Counted from the stretch's first letter, positions 38,520 through 47,903 are shown. The stretch: DNA of 49,604 nt from Synechococcus sp. RedBA-s (GCF_024345495.1 NZ_JAGQBF010000023.1:1-49604), one strand, 5' to 3'. Numbers and translations are program-made. The notes: generated from the sequence alone by a model not told the origin.

Positions 38520-40364
38520 ATGCTTCGCATCGCCCACGCCCTCGACGCCCAGCTGCGCGCGGCCTTGGAGCGGGCCTTCCCCGAGCAGGTGGCGGCGGCG
38601 CAGGCGGCCGGTGCCCCCCTCGATCCGCAGCTGGCGCCCGCCAGCCAGCCGGAATTCGGTGATTTTCAGGCCAACGGTGCTCTCTCCCTGGCCCGGCCAC
38701 TGAAGCAGGCGCCCCGGGCCATCGCCGGCGCGATCGTGGAGCAGCTGGCCGCTGATGCGGCGTTCGTAGCGCTGTGCGAGCCCGCCCAGATCGCAGGACC
38801 GGGCTTCATCAACCTCACCCTGCGCCCCCAGCAGCTGGCGGCGGAGCTGCGCAGCCGCCTGGGGACTGCGCGGTTGGGGGTGCCGGAGGTGGGCGGCGCT
38901 GCGGCCGGTGGCGCGGCAGAGGCTGCAGGCGCGCCTGTGATCGTGGATTTCTCCAGCCCCAACATCGCCAAGGAGATGCACGTGGGGCACCTGCGCTCCA
39001 CGATCATTGGCGACGCTCTGGCGCGGGTGCTGGAGTTCCGCGGCCACCCGGTGCTGCGCCTCAACCACGTGGGCGACTGGGGCACCCAGTTCGGCATGCT
39101 CATCACCCATCTCAAGCAGGTGGCTCCCGAGGCGCTCACCACCGCCGATGCGGTGGATCTGGGCGATCTGGTGGCCTTCTACCGCCAGGCCAAGGCCCGC
39201 TTCGATGCCGATGAGGCCTTCCAGGCCACCTCCCGTGAGGAGGTGGTCAAGCTGCAAAGCGGCGATCCGGTGAGCCGCCGGGCCTGGCTGTTGCTGTGCG
39301 AGCAGTCACGGCGCGAATTCCAGCAGATCTACGACCGCCTCGACATCCGCCTGAGCGAGCGGGGTGAGTCGTTCTACAACCCCCACCTGGAGCAGGTGGT
39401 GAGCGATCTCGACGCCACCGGGTTGCTGGTCACCGATGCCGGCGCCCAGTGTGTGTTCCTCGAGGGGGTGAGCGGCAAGGACGGCCAGCCGCTGCCGCTG
39501 ATCGTGCGCAAGAGCGACGGTGGCTTCAACTACGCCACCACCGATCTGGCGGCCCTGCGCTATCGCTTCGCGCCGCCGCCCGAGGGGGATGGCGCCCGTC
39601 GGCTGATCTACGTCACCGATGCGGGCCAGGCCAGCCACTTCGCCGCCGTGTTCCAGGTGGCGCGCCGAGCCGGCTGGGTGCCCGAGGAAGGCCGGCTTGA
39701 GCATGTGCCCTTCGGTCTGGTGCAGGGGGACGACGGCAAGAAGCTCAAGACCCGCTCCGGCGACACGGTTCGGCTCAAGGATCTGCTCGATGAGGCGGTG
39801 GAGCGCTCCGAGGCGGATCTGCGCCGCCGCCTGGCGGAGGAAGAGCGTCAGGAAGAGGAGGCGTTCGTCACCCATGTGGCCACCACCGTGGGTCTTGCGG
39901 CGGTGAAGTACGCCGACCTGAGCACCAACCGGAACACCAACTACCAGTTCAGCTTTGATCGCATGCTGGCCCTCTCTGGCAACACGGCCCCCTACCTGCT
40001 TTATGCCCTGGTGCGGATCGCCGGCATCGCTCGCAAGGGGGGCGTGGGTGTGGGGGAAGGGGATGCGTCCGGGATGTTCCCTGATCCCCTGGTGTTCAGC
40101 GAACCCCAGGAATGGGCCCTGGCGCGCCAGCTGCTGGCGCTGGATACGGTGATTGCCGAGGTGGAGGAGGAACTGTTGCCCAACCGGCTCTGCTCCTATC
40201 TCTTTGAGCTCTCCCAGGTGTTCAACCGCTTCTACGACCAGGTGCCGGTGCTCAAGGCTGATGAACCGGCCCGGGGCTCACGTCTGGCGCTCTGCCGCCT
40301 CACCGCCGACACGCTGCGGCTGGGGTTGGGCCTGCTGGGCATCCCGACGCTGGAGCGGATGTAA
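38520..40364 (+). CDS. argS: Arginyl-tRNA synthetase
   Basis: Charges tRNA-Arg (class I synthetase). At 614 aa it is full length. The N-terminal additional domain (residues 1-110) is followed by the catalytic core with HVGH at residues 154-157 (HIGH motif), DWGTQFGM, and a KMSKS-equivalent [13 protein letters not shown]. The C-terminal DALR anticodon-binding domain ends [18 protein letters not shown] 38520 is the clear start, with 90 bases separating it from grrM. Confidence 0.98.
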   Translation: MLRIAHALDAQLRAALERAFPEQVAAAQAAGAPLDPQLAPASQPEFGDFQANGALSLARPLKQAPRAIAGAIVEQLAADAAFVALCEPAQIAGPGFINLTLRPQQLAAELRSRLGTARLGVPEVGGAAAGGAAEAAGAPVIVDFSSPNIAKEMHVGHLRSTIIGDALARVLEFRGHPVLRLNHVGDWGTQFGMLITHLKQVAPEALTTADAVDLGDLVAFYRQAKARFDADEAFQATSREEVVKLQSGDPVSRRAWLLLCEQSRREFQQIYDRLDIRLSERGESFYNPHLEQVVSDLDATGLLVTDAGAQCVFLEGVSGKDGQPLPLIVRKSDGGFNYATTDLAALRYRFAPPPEGDGARRLIYVTDAGQASHFAAVFQVARRAGWVPEEGRLEHVPFGLVQGDDGKKLKTRSGDTVRLKDLLDEAVERSEADLRRRLAEEERQEEEAFVTHVATTVGLAAVKYADLSTNRNTNYQFSFDRMLALSGNTAPYLLYALVRIAGIARKGGVGVGEGDASGMFPDPLVFSEPQEWALARQLLALDTVIAEVEEELLPNRLCSYLFELSQVFNRFYDQVPVLKADEPARGSRLALCRLTADTLRLGLGLLGIPTLERM

Positions 40365-40716
40365 CCAGGTGAGGGCGCGTCGGGATCACCGCACTGCCGC
40401 TTCAGTTTCCAGACAAGCGCATGCACCATGGAGGTATGCACTGATGGCGACAGAATGACCAGGCACGTCCATTCCTAAGGACGACTCTGAGGGGCATATC
40501 AGGACTTCCTCCGCGATCTTTGGAAATCAAACATCAAACAACTTCAACGGTGTAGCGCATCTCCATGGAGTCGCCGTCAACGCTCCAGGTCAGAATCGAG
40601 CAGGCTCTTATCAAAGCGATGAAATAACAATACCTCCCTCCTTCTGCATCTGGCTATTGGATGGGAATGCGCCACGCCGAGTGATGTCAATCTGGAGGCC
40701 TGTGACCTGTCTTGAG
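40365..40716. other. Intergenic region with a possible gene remnant
   Basis: This 352-base gap is AT-richer than its surroundings. On the minus strand a short frame (40534-40614, TTG start) reads about 26 residues ending in DGDSMEMRYTVEVV. It has no ATG and is closed by a stop upstream, so it may be the tail of a decayed gene. I see no tRNA, no transposon end and no clear terminator for argS. Confidence 0.4.
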
Positions 40717-42402
40717 TCAGGTCGTCAGGGTCAGCCGCTGCACCAGCCGGGCCAGCAGTTCCCGCCGGGCCTCCCCCTGCCGGCCCGCTTCGGTGATCAG
40801 CAGGACGCCGACCAGCAGGCCGTCGGCGGTCATGGCCTCCACGCCAAGCAGGCGGGGCGGCTCCAGCAGCAGCGCCCTCCAGACGGGATCAGCGGCGAAG
40901 GCGACCAGCTCAGCACCAATCGTCTCCAGCGCCTGGGACAGATCGCTGCTGCTGGGTAGCAGCAGCGACACCTCCGCGCCTGAGCGCAACTTGGTGTGGT
41001 TCACGCTCTGCTCACAGCCACTGTTCGGCACCACCACCACCCGTTGGTCCCGGCAGCGCAGCTCGGTGCTCAGCACCCCCACATCGATCACCTCGCCAAG
41101 CCGCCCGCCGATCTCAACGGTGTCGCCGATCGCATAGCGGTCGTCGAGCAGCAGCACCAGCCCGGTGACAAAATCCCGCAGAAGGCCCTGAAAGACCAGG
41201 GCCAAGGCACCGAGCACGGCGCCACTGGCGAGCAGGGCATTGCTGGAAAGGTCCCGCAACACCGGAATTCCCATCACCGTCCAGAAGCCGAACAGCAGCA
41301 GGCAGCCCAGATCCACCAGACGGCGCAGCACCCGCAGCAGGCTGCGGTAGCGCTGCTCACGGCGGGCCTGGGAGGCCAGCGGCACGAACACATTGGTGGC
41401 CCACTGGCTCAGCAGCAGCCCCAAGACGGCCCGCAGCAGGGCTGCCAAGGCCACCAGCAGCAGGGCCTTGAACATCACCACCAACGGTTGAAACAACACA
41501 TCGATCGCCGGCGCGACCTGGCCCGGCCAGGCCAGCAGAACCACGGCGCTGATCGCCACGCCCAGCAGCAGCACTGAAGCCATCAGCAGCCGGCTGAGGC
41601 TCTGAACCAGATGGAAACGGGCGGCGGCGAAGCGGCCCACTGAGGTCAGACGTTCACGATGGAGGCGAGGCAGCTGGCGTTGGAGGCGGCGCCATAGCCA
41701 GACGGCCAGGACGAGCACCCCAGCCAGGAGCCCGGCAACGAGGCTGGCAATCCTCATTCGACCATCGATCTGCTCGCTGGCGTAGATCCCACGAGCACGG
41801 CGCAACCGGCGCTCCAGCCGGCCACGCCAGTGTTCCGCCAGCTGCTCGGCCGTCATGCCATTCAGCTGGGCGTCGGCGGCGGTGACGGTGAGCAGAGGGA
41901 AAGGGGTGGAGCGGCCCGGCACCACGGCCGCCAACTCGTTCAGCCCCCCTGCTTGGCGCTCCACCACAACGCGCAAAGCGGCCGGCGCACCCTGCAGCCC
42001 CAGGTGATCAGGGTCGCAGACCGCTTCCGAGGCCCCGATGCTGGAACGCTCCAGCAGCAGCTCGCCGATCCGTTCCCCGGGGGTGCAGGGCTGCTGGGGC
42101 CGGTAGAGCAGCTCCAGGTTGCCCTCGATCACCCGGGCGCGCTCGGCGGCATCCGGCCCGGCATCCGGGCCCACCATGCTCCGAGAGGCCACGTTGATCA
42201 CCGGCACCCCAAGAATGCGGACCTGGGCGAACCGAAAGCTGCCTGCCACGACCTGGGCGGTTTCAGGGGTGGTGGCAGGGCCGGCAGACTCCGCCGCAAG
42301 GGCCGGCAGGGCCACCAGCATCAACAGCAACGCCAGGCCAGTGATCAGGAGTCGGCGCTGCCGGAGGGCCCAGCCCTGGAAGATCGAGCGGCAAAGGGCC
42401 AT
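40717..42402 (-). CDS. MscS-family mechanosensitive ion channel
   Basis: A large MscS-type protein (561 aa) that probably releases solutes on hypo-osmotic shock. It starts with a signal-like helix (LLITGLALLLMLVALPALAAES). A periplasmic domain of about 170 residues has two cysteines. Membrane helices follow at roughly 210-400. The pore-lining/beta-domain region is SSNALLASGAVLGALALVFQGLLRDFVTGLVLLLDDRYAIGDTVEIGG, then LRCRDQRVVVVPNS. The periplasmic domain is longer than in E. coli MscS and resembles that of cyanobacterial MscS homologues. ATG 42402 is preceded by an AT-rich stretch that may hold its promoter. Confidence 0.9.
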   Translation of the reverse strand: MALCRSIFQGWALRQRRLLITGLALLLMLVALPALAAESAGPATTPETAQVVAGSFRFAQVRILGVPVINVASRSMVGPDAGPDAAERARVIEGNLELLYRPQQPCTPGERIGELLLERSSIGASEAVCDPDHLGLQGAPAALRVVVERQAGGLNELAAVVPGRSTPFPLLTVTAADAQLNGMTAEQLAEHWRGRLERRLRRARGIYASEQIDGRMRIASLVAGLLAGVLVLAVWLWRRLQRQLPRLHRERLTSVGRFAAARFHLVQSLSRLLMASVLLLGVAISAVVLLAWPGQVAPAIDVLFQPLVVMFKALLLVALAALLRAVLGLLLSQWATNVFVPLASQARREQRYRSLLRVLRRLVDLGCLLLFGFWTVMGIPVLRDLSSNALLASGAVLGALALVFQGLLRDFVTGLVLLLDDRYAIGDTVEIGGRLGEVIDVGVLSTELRCRDQRVVVVPNSGCEQSVNHTKLRSGAEVSLLLPSSSDLSQALETIGAELVAFAADPVWRALLLEPPRLLGVEAMTADGLLVGVLLITEAGRQGEARRELLARLVQRLTLTT

Positions 42403-42695
42403 CGGCTGCTTGGCGCCATCGATGTTATCTAATTAATGATAAACCAGGCAATTATCCCTGGCTCAATGAGAGCGCTGATCTGGGGAGCCTGGGGTCATCT
42501 TGGTTTGCTGGATCAGAATCATCGTTATCTTCTGAGGCGTCCCTTCTCTAATGACCGCCTGACCACTCTGCAGGACCCAAACGAAAGGCCTATGAAGTCC
42601 TCAAGCGAATTCTGACATGATGATTAGTCGGCAGAATGGCTGGGAAACGATCACGAGATTGCTCGCCCAGCCTGATCAATCACAGGGAAGCAGAT
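42403..42695. other. Intergenic region between mscS and SH3 gene
   Basis: This 293-base AT-rich interval has no convincing gene. The first 50 bases (TCTAATTAATGATAAACC and a CCAGG/CCTGG hairpin) lie upstream of mscS on its strand and probably hold its promoter. The remainder is unexplained. Confidence 0.4.
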
Positions 42696-43421
42696 TTAGC
42701 GATTGAATTCTCGCAGGTACTGGCCCCTGGCCCAGCCTTCCACCCGTGGGTCATCCCGCAGCTGAACGCGACACCAGCGATCACCGTTGTGCATCTCGCA
42801 ACCGAGATTCTTCAACACCGTTCCCTTGCGAACGCGAGCCACGAAGGTGGACCCCAGAGCAGGCTTACTGGACAGCCCGTAGTAGGGGGTGTCGAAATTG
42901 GTGACCTCCCAGAAGTCCGGACCGCCGGCCAGATCATCGCCTCGGGGTGACCTACCACTGCTGGAGCTGGAACCGGTTTTGCCGAGATCACGGATGGTGA
43001 GGTCGTACTTGGAGGCCGCACCTTCACTGGCGGGCCCCCGGCCCAGATACACCGTAATCAGATAGCCACCTGATTTAGGCAGCTTGCCCTCATAGAGGGT
43101 GCCTGCATCTTCGCCGAGGAAAAGATCCGTGCCGCCTCCTGGAGGGCTGATCGAGAAGAAGGTGCGGGAATTGCTCGCACTGATTTCCACACTCAACTTA
43201 TGGCCAGCCTTGCCAGGAAGGATGTAACGGGCACGCTGATCACCCTTGATCTTGCCGGACAGTCGCTTGGCGCTCGACCCGGAGGGGAACTCATCGTTGG
43301 TGGTGGTGTCCGCCCGCTCAGCCAAGGCAGGAGAGAGGCCATGGCCCAAGGCAATCGAGCTGCCAAGCGCGGCCAGTGCGATGAGTCGGATGGGCTGCGC
43401 AGATTCTAGGGTTGAGAGCAA
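42696..43421 (-). CDS. Exported SH3-domain protein with PliG-like N-terminal domain
   Basis: A 241-aa precursor from TTG 43421 with a signal peptide ending near SPALAER. The first domain (residues 48-145) has the pattern RLSGKIKGDQRARYILPGKAGHKLSV, FFSISPPGGGTDLF, LPKSGGYLITVYL, which resembles the PPC/PliG-type beta-sandwich found in periplasmic lysozyme inhibitors. A Ser-rich linker leads to a bacterial SH3-like domain (GTVLKNLGCEMHNGDRWCRVQLRDDPRVEGWARGQYL). A role in the periplasm binding cell wall or lysozyme is inference. The 44057 gene has the same first domain. Confidence 0.7.
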   Translation of the reverse strand: MLSTLESAQPIRLIALAALGSSIALGHGLSPALAERADTTTNDEFPSGSSAKRLSGKIKGDQRARYILPGKAGHKLSVEISASNSRTFFSISPPGGGTDLFLGEDAGTLYEGKLPKSGGYLITVYLGRGPASEGAASKYDLTIRDLGKTGSSSSSGRSPRGDDLAGGPDFWEVTNFDTPYYGLSSKPALGSTFVARVRKGTVLKNLGCEMHNGDRWCRVQLRDDPRVEGWARGQYLREFNR

Positions 43422-43547
43422 TTCACTTTATCTGGCCATGAAGTAAACAAAGGGCTCCATCGCAATGCCCTGACATTCTACTTGCTCGCAGAATGATCAT
43501 CAGTTCGCTCCACTCTTCGTGCAAGAACTATTGGCTTAGGACCGCAT

Positions 43548-44027
43548 CTATGGGGTGTCCGGCGATGGCCCCCAGAGTCCGAGTCGCATTGTTCGGGCTC
43601 CCAACTCCGCCTCTCTGTAGCTCACCTGGTTGCACGGGCTCGAGGCCTGGCGATCCAGCGCCGCCATGCCGACTTGCACCAGGCTCAGGTTGACCGGCAC
43701 CGTAGAGCCAACCGGAATGATCTCAGCCAGATCAACTCCGTCAGCGGCCTTGCTGCGTGTCGTTAGCGTCACCCAGGCGCCGGGCGGGAGCAGCCTCTCC
43801 AGGGCTACCTTGACGACCTGGCCAGCTCTGCCCTGACGGAGTGACGGGGCATGGATACAGGCCAGCCGCACCGTGAACGGATCGCCGTAAGGGGTGACGA
43901 CGACCGTGTTGCCATCCCGCACCTTCACCACACGGACGTCGTCGGGTGGGGGCGGCGGAATGGCGAGAACCGGAGCCCCCGTTATCGAAAGGAGCAGGAG
44001 GGACAGGCCCAGGTCGGTGCGATTCAT
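43548..44027 (-). CDS. Exported thermonuclease-like protein with lost active site
   Basis: A 159-aa precursor with a signal peptide (MNRTDLGLSLLLLSITGAPVLA) and a staphylococcal-nuclease-like OB fold: VVKVRDGNTVVV, VRLACIHAPSLRQG, and late VSYREAELGARTMRLGLWG. In active nucleases the calcium and catalytic residues lie in DGDT and ID(A/T)PE. Here they read DGNT (N40) and IHAPS (H59, S62), so three acidic residues are gone while R54 remains. It is probably not a working nuclease, possibly a binding protein. It sits between the two PliG-like genes on the same strand. Confidence 0.75.
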   Translation of the reverse strand: MNRTDLGLSLLLLSITGAPVLAIPPPPPDDVRVVKVRDGNTVVVTPYGDPFTVRLACIHAPSLRQGRAGQVVKVALERLLPPGAWVTLTTRSKAADGVDLAEIIPVGSTVPVNLSLVQVGMAALDRQASSPCNQVSYREAELGARTMRLGLWGPSPDTP

Positions 44028-44056
44028 CGCGAGATCCAGCGATGGAGTCAGAGGCC

Positions 44057-44800
44057 TCAGCCCCCCACCACAAAGGCATCGACAATCTCATAGCGCTCGA
44101 AGTTCTCCCCCAGAGTGAGCACCGAAACATCCCCGCGCCGCTGCACCGAAAGCTTCTCGGGCTGATCGGAAGCGACGGCCTTGCCCTTCACGAACAGGAA
44201 CTGCCGCTTCTGGCCCCCGGGGATCGTCACCACCACCGTGGCGCTGTTGTTGGCCCGGCGGATCACGGAGGCCTTGCAGCTGGAGCCTTTGCCGCTGCTC
44301 CCGGACACACAGGGCACAGCCGCAGAGGCGTGATACGGAGTGCCGGGGATCAGGGCATCGCGGGAAGCGGACACGGGGGCGAGGGGAGCACCGCCGATCC
44401 CCACCTTCAGGCTGTAGGTGCTGGTTTCATTGCGGCGCGCCGCCGGGCGCATCAGGTACACCCTCACCCTCACATCGCCATCGCTCGGCAGGAGCCCACT
44501 GAAGCGGTTGCCGGAGCTGCTGCCGATGAACACAGCAGTGTCAGTGCCCGCCGCCAGCACGTTGAAGTAGTTCTGCGGGTTGGAACCCTTGAGTTCCACC
44601 GTCAGGGTCTGACCGGCGCCGGCCCGCAGTTTGTAGTCGATGGTCTGGTCTCCCTTGAGCTGGCCCGTGAGCAGGGTGGAATCCGCTCCGGCTCGAAACG
44701 TGACCCTTTGACTCTCGATCGCCACCTGGGCCAATGCGCCCGCTGCCGGAAGGCTGATCGCCAAGAGGCCAGCGGCGGCAAAGGCGAGTGGAGCACGCAT
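44057..44800 (-). CDS. Exported protein with PliG-like beta-sandwich domain
   Basis: A 247-aa precursor from ATG 44800 with a strong signal peptide (MRAPLAFAAAGLLAISLPAAGALAQ). The first 100 mature residues (LLTGQLKGDQTIDYKLRAGAGQTLTVEL, NYFNVLAAGTDTAVFIG, LPSDGDVRVRVYLMRPAARR) resemble inhibitors of g-type lysozyme (PliG) and match the N-terminal domain of the 42696 gene. A second half with two cysteines (PCVSGSSGKGSSC) has beta-rich sequence without a family that I recognise. The lysozyme-inhibitor role is only inferred from fold resemblance. Confidence 0.7.
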   Translation of the reverse strand: MRAPLAFAAAGLLAISLPAAGALAQVAIESQRVTFRAGADSTLLTGQLKGDQTIDYKLRAGAGQTLTVELKGSNPQNYFNVLAAGTDTAVFIGSSSGNRFSGLLPSDGDVRVRVYLMRPAARRNETSTYSLKVGIGGAPLAPVSASRDALIPGTPYHASAAVPCVSGSSGKGSSCKASVIRRANNSATVVVTIPGGQKRQFLFVKGKAVASDQPEKLSVQRRGDVSVLTLGENFERYEIVDAFVVGG

Positions 44801-45218
44801 TGGAACCGAAAAGATAATGATTTGGAAGTCTACCTCCCTTGCTCTTCAGCGCAAATTGAATCGCCCACTTCATTGCTGGCTATTCAACTCGCTGAGAGGT
44901 GTGGAGCGTGATGCTCGGAGTCAGCCTCTTTACGCTTGTGGATCTAACGCTCAAGATCAGAAGCGGGCAAGGACTCATTGTCTTGACAAGCCACCCCCGC
45001 TCCCGTCTTCTGTATCTGGTTGTTAGAAGGTGATATGCCAAGCGCATCACAGTCTTCACTGGCCATCGTGGCCGCACCGTGAAGAAACCACGCTTCATTC
45101 AGCCCCAGCGGGCGTATCAGCTGGCGCGCAAGCTACAAGTTCGGCGCCGTCGCGGTGCTCTGACGCCCTGGGCCTGCGGGTCCCCCGGGGCTTTCCCCTG
45201 CCGAGTGGTGGCCGTCAA
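44801..45218. other. Intergenic region without recognised gene
   Basis: This 418-base interval lies between two minus-strand genes. Short open frames exist on both strands (one plus-strand frame opens MKKPRFIQPQRAYQLARK at 45079), but each runs antisense into the next gene or lacks family features. I recognise no RNA gene or repeat here. It may contain the promoter of the 44057 gene near 44801-44860. Confidence 0.4.
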
Positions 45219-46406
45219 TCAATGCTTAACCACAGCTCGCCAGATGCGTTGGGCGGCCTCGCGTCCGCCGAAGAGATTGCGGGCCGCCGGGCCGACCTGG
45301 AGGGCAGTGAGGCCGCCCATCAGATGCACAGGGGTTCCTGGCCAGCGCAGATCTGGCCCGAGAACCGGCCAGTCATCCACCAGCTCAATCGGCAGTTGCT
45401 GATGCAGCTGCTGCAACAGCGGGTGCTGGCTGACGCCCTGCCGATGCCCCGTGGCGAGCCAGATTCGATCCGCTGAAAGCCTCTGGCCTCCGCCGCAGAC
45501 AATGTCCCACTCACCGGAACTCCAATGTGCGGCCTGCACCTCGCAGTGTTCATGAAGCTGGAGTTTGCCGCGTCGTTGGGCCTCTCTGAGTTCTGCCCCA
45601 GTCTCTGGCGTGATCGAACCGCCGTCTCGTGCCTCCAGGACGAGGCGGCGGCGGCGGTGCATGCAGGGTTCTGCATGAAAGCCCTTGAGGTATTTGGAGC
45701 CCAGCCAGCCAGGATCGGCATCGAAAGGCTTTTGTTTCAGGCCGCGGCGGCACAGCAGCTGCACCTTTGCGCCGCGCCGCAGCGCCCCGAGGCTGAGATG
45801 GGCGCTGGTGAGTCCGCCGCCGACAATCAGGATTCGTTCACCAGGGCGTAGCCGCAGCGCAGGCAGATCAATCCCATCGCTGTGCTGCAGCGCGTCTGCC
45901 GGGGCCTCGCCTGCGATGGCCTTGATCCAGGTGGGCCATTGCGGGGTTCCGTTGCCCGTCGCGATCACCACCCTCCCGGCCTGCACTGTGGTCCCATCAC
46001 TGAGCGATAGCTCCAGCGGGCCCTTGCCGTTCGCTGGAAGCCTGATGTGCTCGACGCTCGCCGCCTGCACACGCCCCTCCAGCGCAAACTCGGCGATCAC
46101 CTCGCGGCAGAAGGCAGCAAAAAGATCGGTGTGCGGCAAGCCATACGCTCCTTCCAGCTGCCGATGGCGCTGCTGGCTGTGGGCAAAGCGCCGCAGGGCA
46201 TGGGCGTTTGGATGGGGGTGATGGGGCGAGGGTGATCGCAGCCAGGGAATCTCGTAGCGCTCCATCTGGCGCTGCCAGCAGCTCAGCCAGCGGCCGCTGG
46301 GATCCACGATCCGGAGGCGGCGGTGCAGCCGCGACCGTTTCTGCAGCAACAGACAACTGAGGGTGAGAGCCTGGGGTCCGGCCCCGACGATCACAAGATC
46401 AGCCAT
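45219..46406 (-). CDS. FAD/NAD(P)-binding monooxygenase-like protein
   Basis: A 395-aa flavoprotein with two Rossmann folds: the FAD site VIVGAGPQALTLSCLLL at the N-terminus, and the NADPH site ILIVGGGLTSAHLSLGALRRGAKVQLLCRR. The ATGNGTPQWPTW and LATGHRQGVS segments are the ATG motifs of flavin N-/Baeyer-Villiger-type monooxygenases and related lysine/ornithine hydroxylases. The substrate is unknown. Its start overlaps the zur stop by eight bases, so it is co-transcribed with zur and a metal-related role (for example metallophore or sulfur/nitrogen oxidation) is possible, but this is inference. Confidence 0.82.
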   Translation of the reverse strand: MADLVIVGAGPQALTLSCLLLQKRSRLHRRLRIVDPSGRWLSCWQRQMERYEIPWLRSPSPHHPHPNAHALRRFAHSQQRHRQLEGAYGLPHTDLFAAFCREVIAEFALEGRVQAASVEHIRLPANGKGPLELSLSDGTTVQAGRVVIATGNGTPQWPTWIKAIAGEAPADALQHSDGIDLPALRLRPGERILIVGGGLTSAHLSLGALRRGAKVQLLCRRGLKQKPFDADPGWLGSKYLKGFHAEPCMHRRRRLVLEARDGGSITPETGAELREAQRRGKLQLHEHCEVQAAHWSSGEWDIVCGGGQRLSADRIWLATGHRQGVSQHPLLQQLHQQLPIELVDDWPVLGPDLRWPGTPVHLMGGLTALQVGPAARNLFGGREAAQRIWRAVVKH

Positions 46407-46836
46407 GGGACAAGGGTTCACTCTGCTGGCAGGAAAGGCAGAGGCCGTGGATCTCGAAGGTGTGAAACAGAGGCTTGAATCCCTGCAGCAACACCTTGCT
46501 CAGTCCGAGGCCACCCGTTGCCACCGGGCAGATCGGCAACGGTTCGCTGTGGCCGCAGCTCACGCAGGTGAGGTGATGGTCATCGCGCTCCAGGGGGGCA
46601 TAGACGCTCTCCCCATTGGGCAACTTGCGACAACGGACCAGGCCTGAACGCTGTAGCAGCCGCAGGTTCCGATACACGGTGGCCAGCCCATGCCGTTGCG
46701 AGCCCTGCCTGAGGCGTTCATGCAGCTCCTGGCCGCTCAGCTCGGCATTCGCCTCCTGCAGCACGGCCAGCAAGGCCCGCTGCCGGGGCCCCAGGGGCAT
46801 GACGTCCGGATCGGGGGGATAGGAGTGCTGAGCCAT
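46399..46836 (-). CDS. zur: Fur-family metalloregulator, probably Zur
   Basis: A 145-aa metal-sensing repressor. The winged-helix domain contains LATVYRNLRLLQRSGLV (recognition helix, residues 51-67). The metal-binding half has HHLTCVSCGH (C91, C94) and CLSC (C133, C136), the structural Zn(Cys)4 site of the family. I choose Zur over Fur or PerR because it is divergent from cobW and a WD40 gene, a Zur-regulated pair in marine Synechococcus. ATG 46836 is chosen: the frame extends further upstream but through the palindromic operator. Confidence 0.85.
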   Translation of the reverse strand: MAQHSYPPDPDVMPLGPRQRALLAVLQEANAELSGQELHERLRQGSQRHGLATVYRNLRLLQRSGLVRCRKLPNGESVYAPLERDDHHLTCVSCGHSEPLPICPVATGGLGLSKVLLQGFKPLFHTFEIHGLCLSCQQSEPLSHG

Positions 46837-46869
46837 GGGTGGACTGCCAGGTGCGCAACCTGCTAAAAC

Positions 46870-46882
46870 GAGAACCATTCTC
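46870..46882. promoter_or_regulatory. Candidate Zur operator between zur and cobW
   Basis: The palindrome GAGAA-CCA-TTCTC lies 34 bases from the zur start and 31 bases from the cobW start. Its arms are five-base perfect inverted repeats and loosely match the TGATAAN-type boxes of Fur-family proteins. Position and symmetry suggest one operator controlling both divergent units, including autoregulation of zur. Confidence 0.6.
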
Positions 46883-46912
46883 AGCATATGGGGCTCCGGC
46901 TCCTCCCTGGCC

Positions 46913-47896
46913 ATGGCCTTCTCCAGCCCTGTTCCCGCCGCCGAGCGCCTGCCAGTGACCGTGCTCACTGGTTACCTCGGTGCCGGCAAAACCACCCTGC
47001 TTAACCGGATTCTCACCCACGAGCACGGTCTCAAGGTGGCGGTGATCGTCAACGAGTTCGGCGAGATTGGCATCGATAACCAGCTGGTGGTTGATACCGA
47101 TGAGGAGATCTTCGAGATGAACAACGGCTGCATCTGTTGCACCGTGCGCGGCGATCTGATTCGGATCATCGGCAACCTGATGAAGCGGCGTGATCGTTTC
47201 GACCACCTGGTGATCGAAACCACCGGCCTGGCCGATCCGGCCCCGGTGATTCAAACGTTCTTTGTGGATGAAGACCTGCGCGATGAGCTGCGGCTTGATG
47301 CGGTGGTAACCCTGGTGGACCTCAAGCACGTTGAGCTGCATTGGGATACGGAGGAGGTGCAGGAGCAGTTGGCCTTCGCAGATGTGCTGGTGCTCAACAA
47401 GGCTGATCTGGTGAGCGACGCGGAGCGCGCCGCGATCGAGCGGCGGGTGCGCGCCATCAACCCAATGGCTCGCCTGCTCACCAGCTGCAACGCTGATGTG
47501 CCGATGCAGGAGCTGTTGGGCGTTCAGGCCTTCGAGCTTGATCGGGCCCTAGGCCTCGATCCTGGGTTCCTGGTGGATGAGCACGCCCATGAACATGACG
47601 ATGCCGTGGGCTCTGTGGCCCTGGTGGAGGAGCGGCCCATGGACATGGAGAAGTTGGGCAGCTGGATCTCGGAGCTGGTGAGCAGCCGTGGGCCGGATCT
47701 GTTCCGCATGAAGGGCATCATCCAGTTGGCTGGCAAGGATGAGCGCTACGTGCTCCAGTCGGTGCACATGCTCGTTGATGGCGATTTTGATCGCCCCTGG
47801 AAAGCCGGTGAACGGCGCCGCAGCGAATTTGTGATCATCGGCCGCGATCTCGATGCTGAGGCGCTGCGAACCAGCTTCTTGGCGTGTGTGGCCTGA
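46913..47896 (+). CDS. cobW: CobW/COG0523 GTP-binding metallochaperone
   Basis: A G3E-family GTPase thought to deliver metal, mainly zinc when Zur-controlled. From ATG 46913 the 327-aa protein has Walker A GYLGAGKTT (residues 20-28), the metal-binding CICC (C73, C75, C76) in NNGCICCTVRGDL, the Walker B-like IETTGLADPAPV, and NKAD (162-165). A His/Glu-rich stretch EHAHEHDD (223-230) may bind metal before the C-terminal CobW_C domain. It is divergent from zur, and the WD40 gene follows eight bases later. Confidence 0.93.
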   Translation: MAFSSPVPAAERLPVTVLTGYLGAGKTTLLNRILTHEHGLKVAVIVNEFGEIGIDNQLVVDTDEEIFEMNNGCICCTVRGDLIRIIGNLMKRRDRFDHLVIETTGLADPAPVIQTFFVDEDLRDELRLDAVVTLVDLKHVELHWDTEEVQEQLAFADVLVLNKADLVSDAERAAIERRVRAINPMARLLTSCNADVPMQELLGVQAFELDRALGLDPGFLVDEHAHEHDDAVGSVALVEERPMDMEKLGSWISELVSSRGPDLFRMKGIIQLAGKDERYVLQSVHMLVDGDFDRPWKAGERRRSEFVIIGRDLDAEALRTSFLACVA

Positions 47897-47903
47897 GCAG
47901 GCG

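Noticed and set aside
40415..40445. GCATGCACC...GGTATGCAC near-palindrome as an operator
   Set aside because: The arms match only in part and no adjacent gene start supports a regulatory role.
45079..45402. Plus-strand small frame MKKPRFIQPQRAYQLARK...
   Set aside because: Most of it is antisense to the conserved flavoprotein gene, and the free N-terminal part has no family features.
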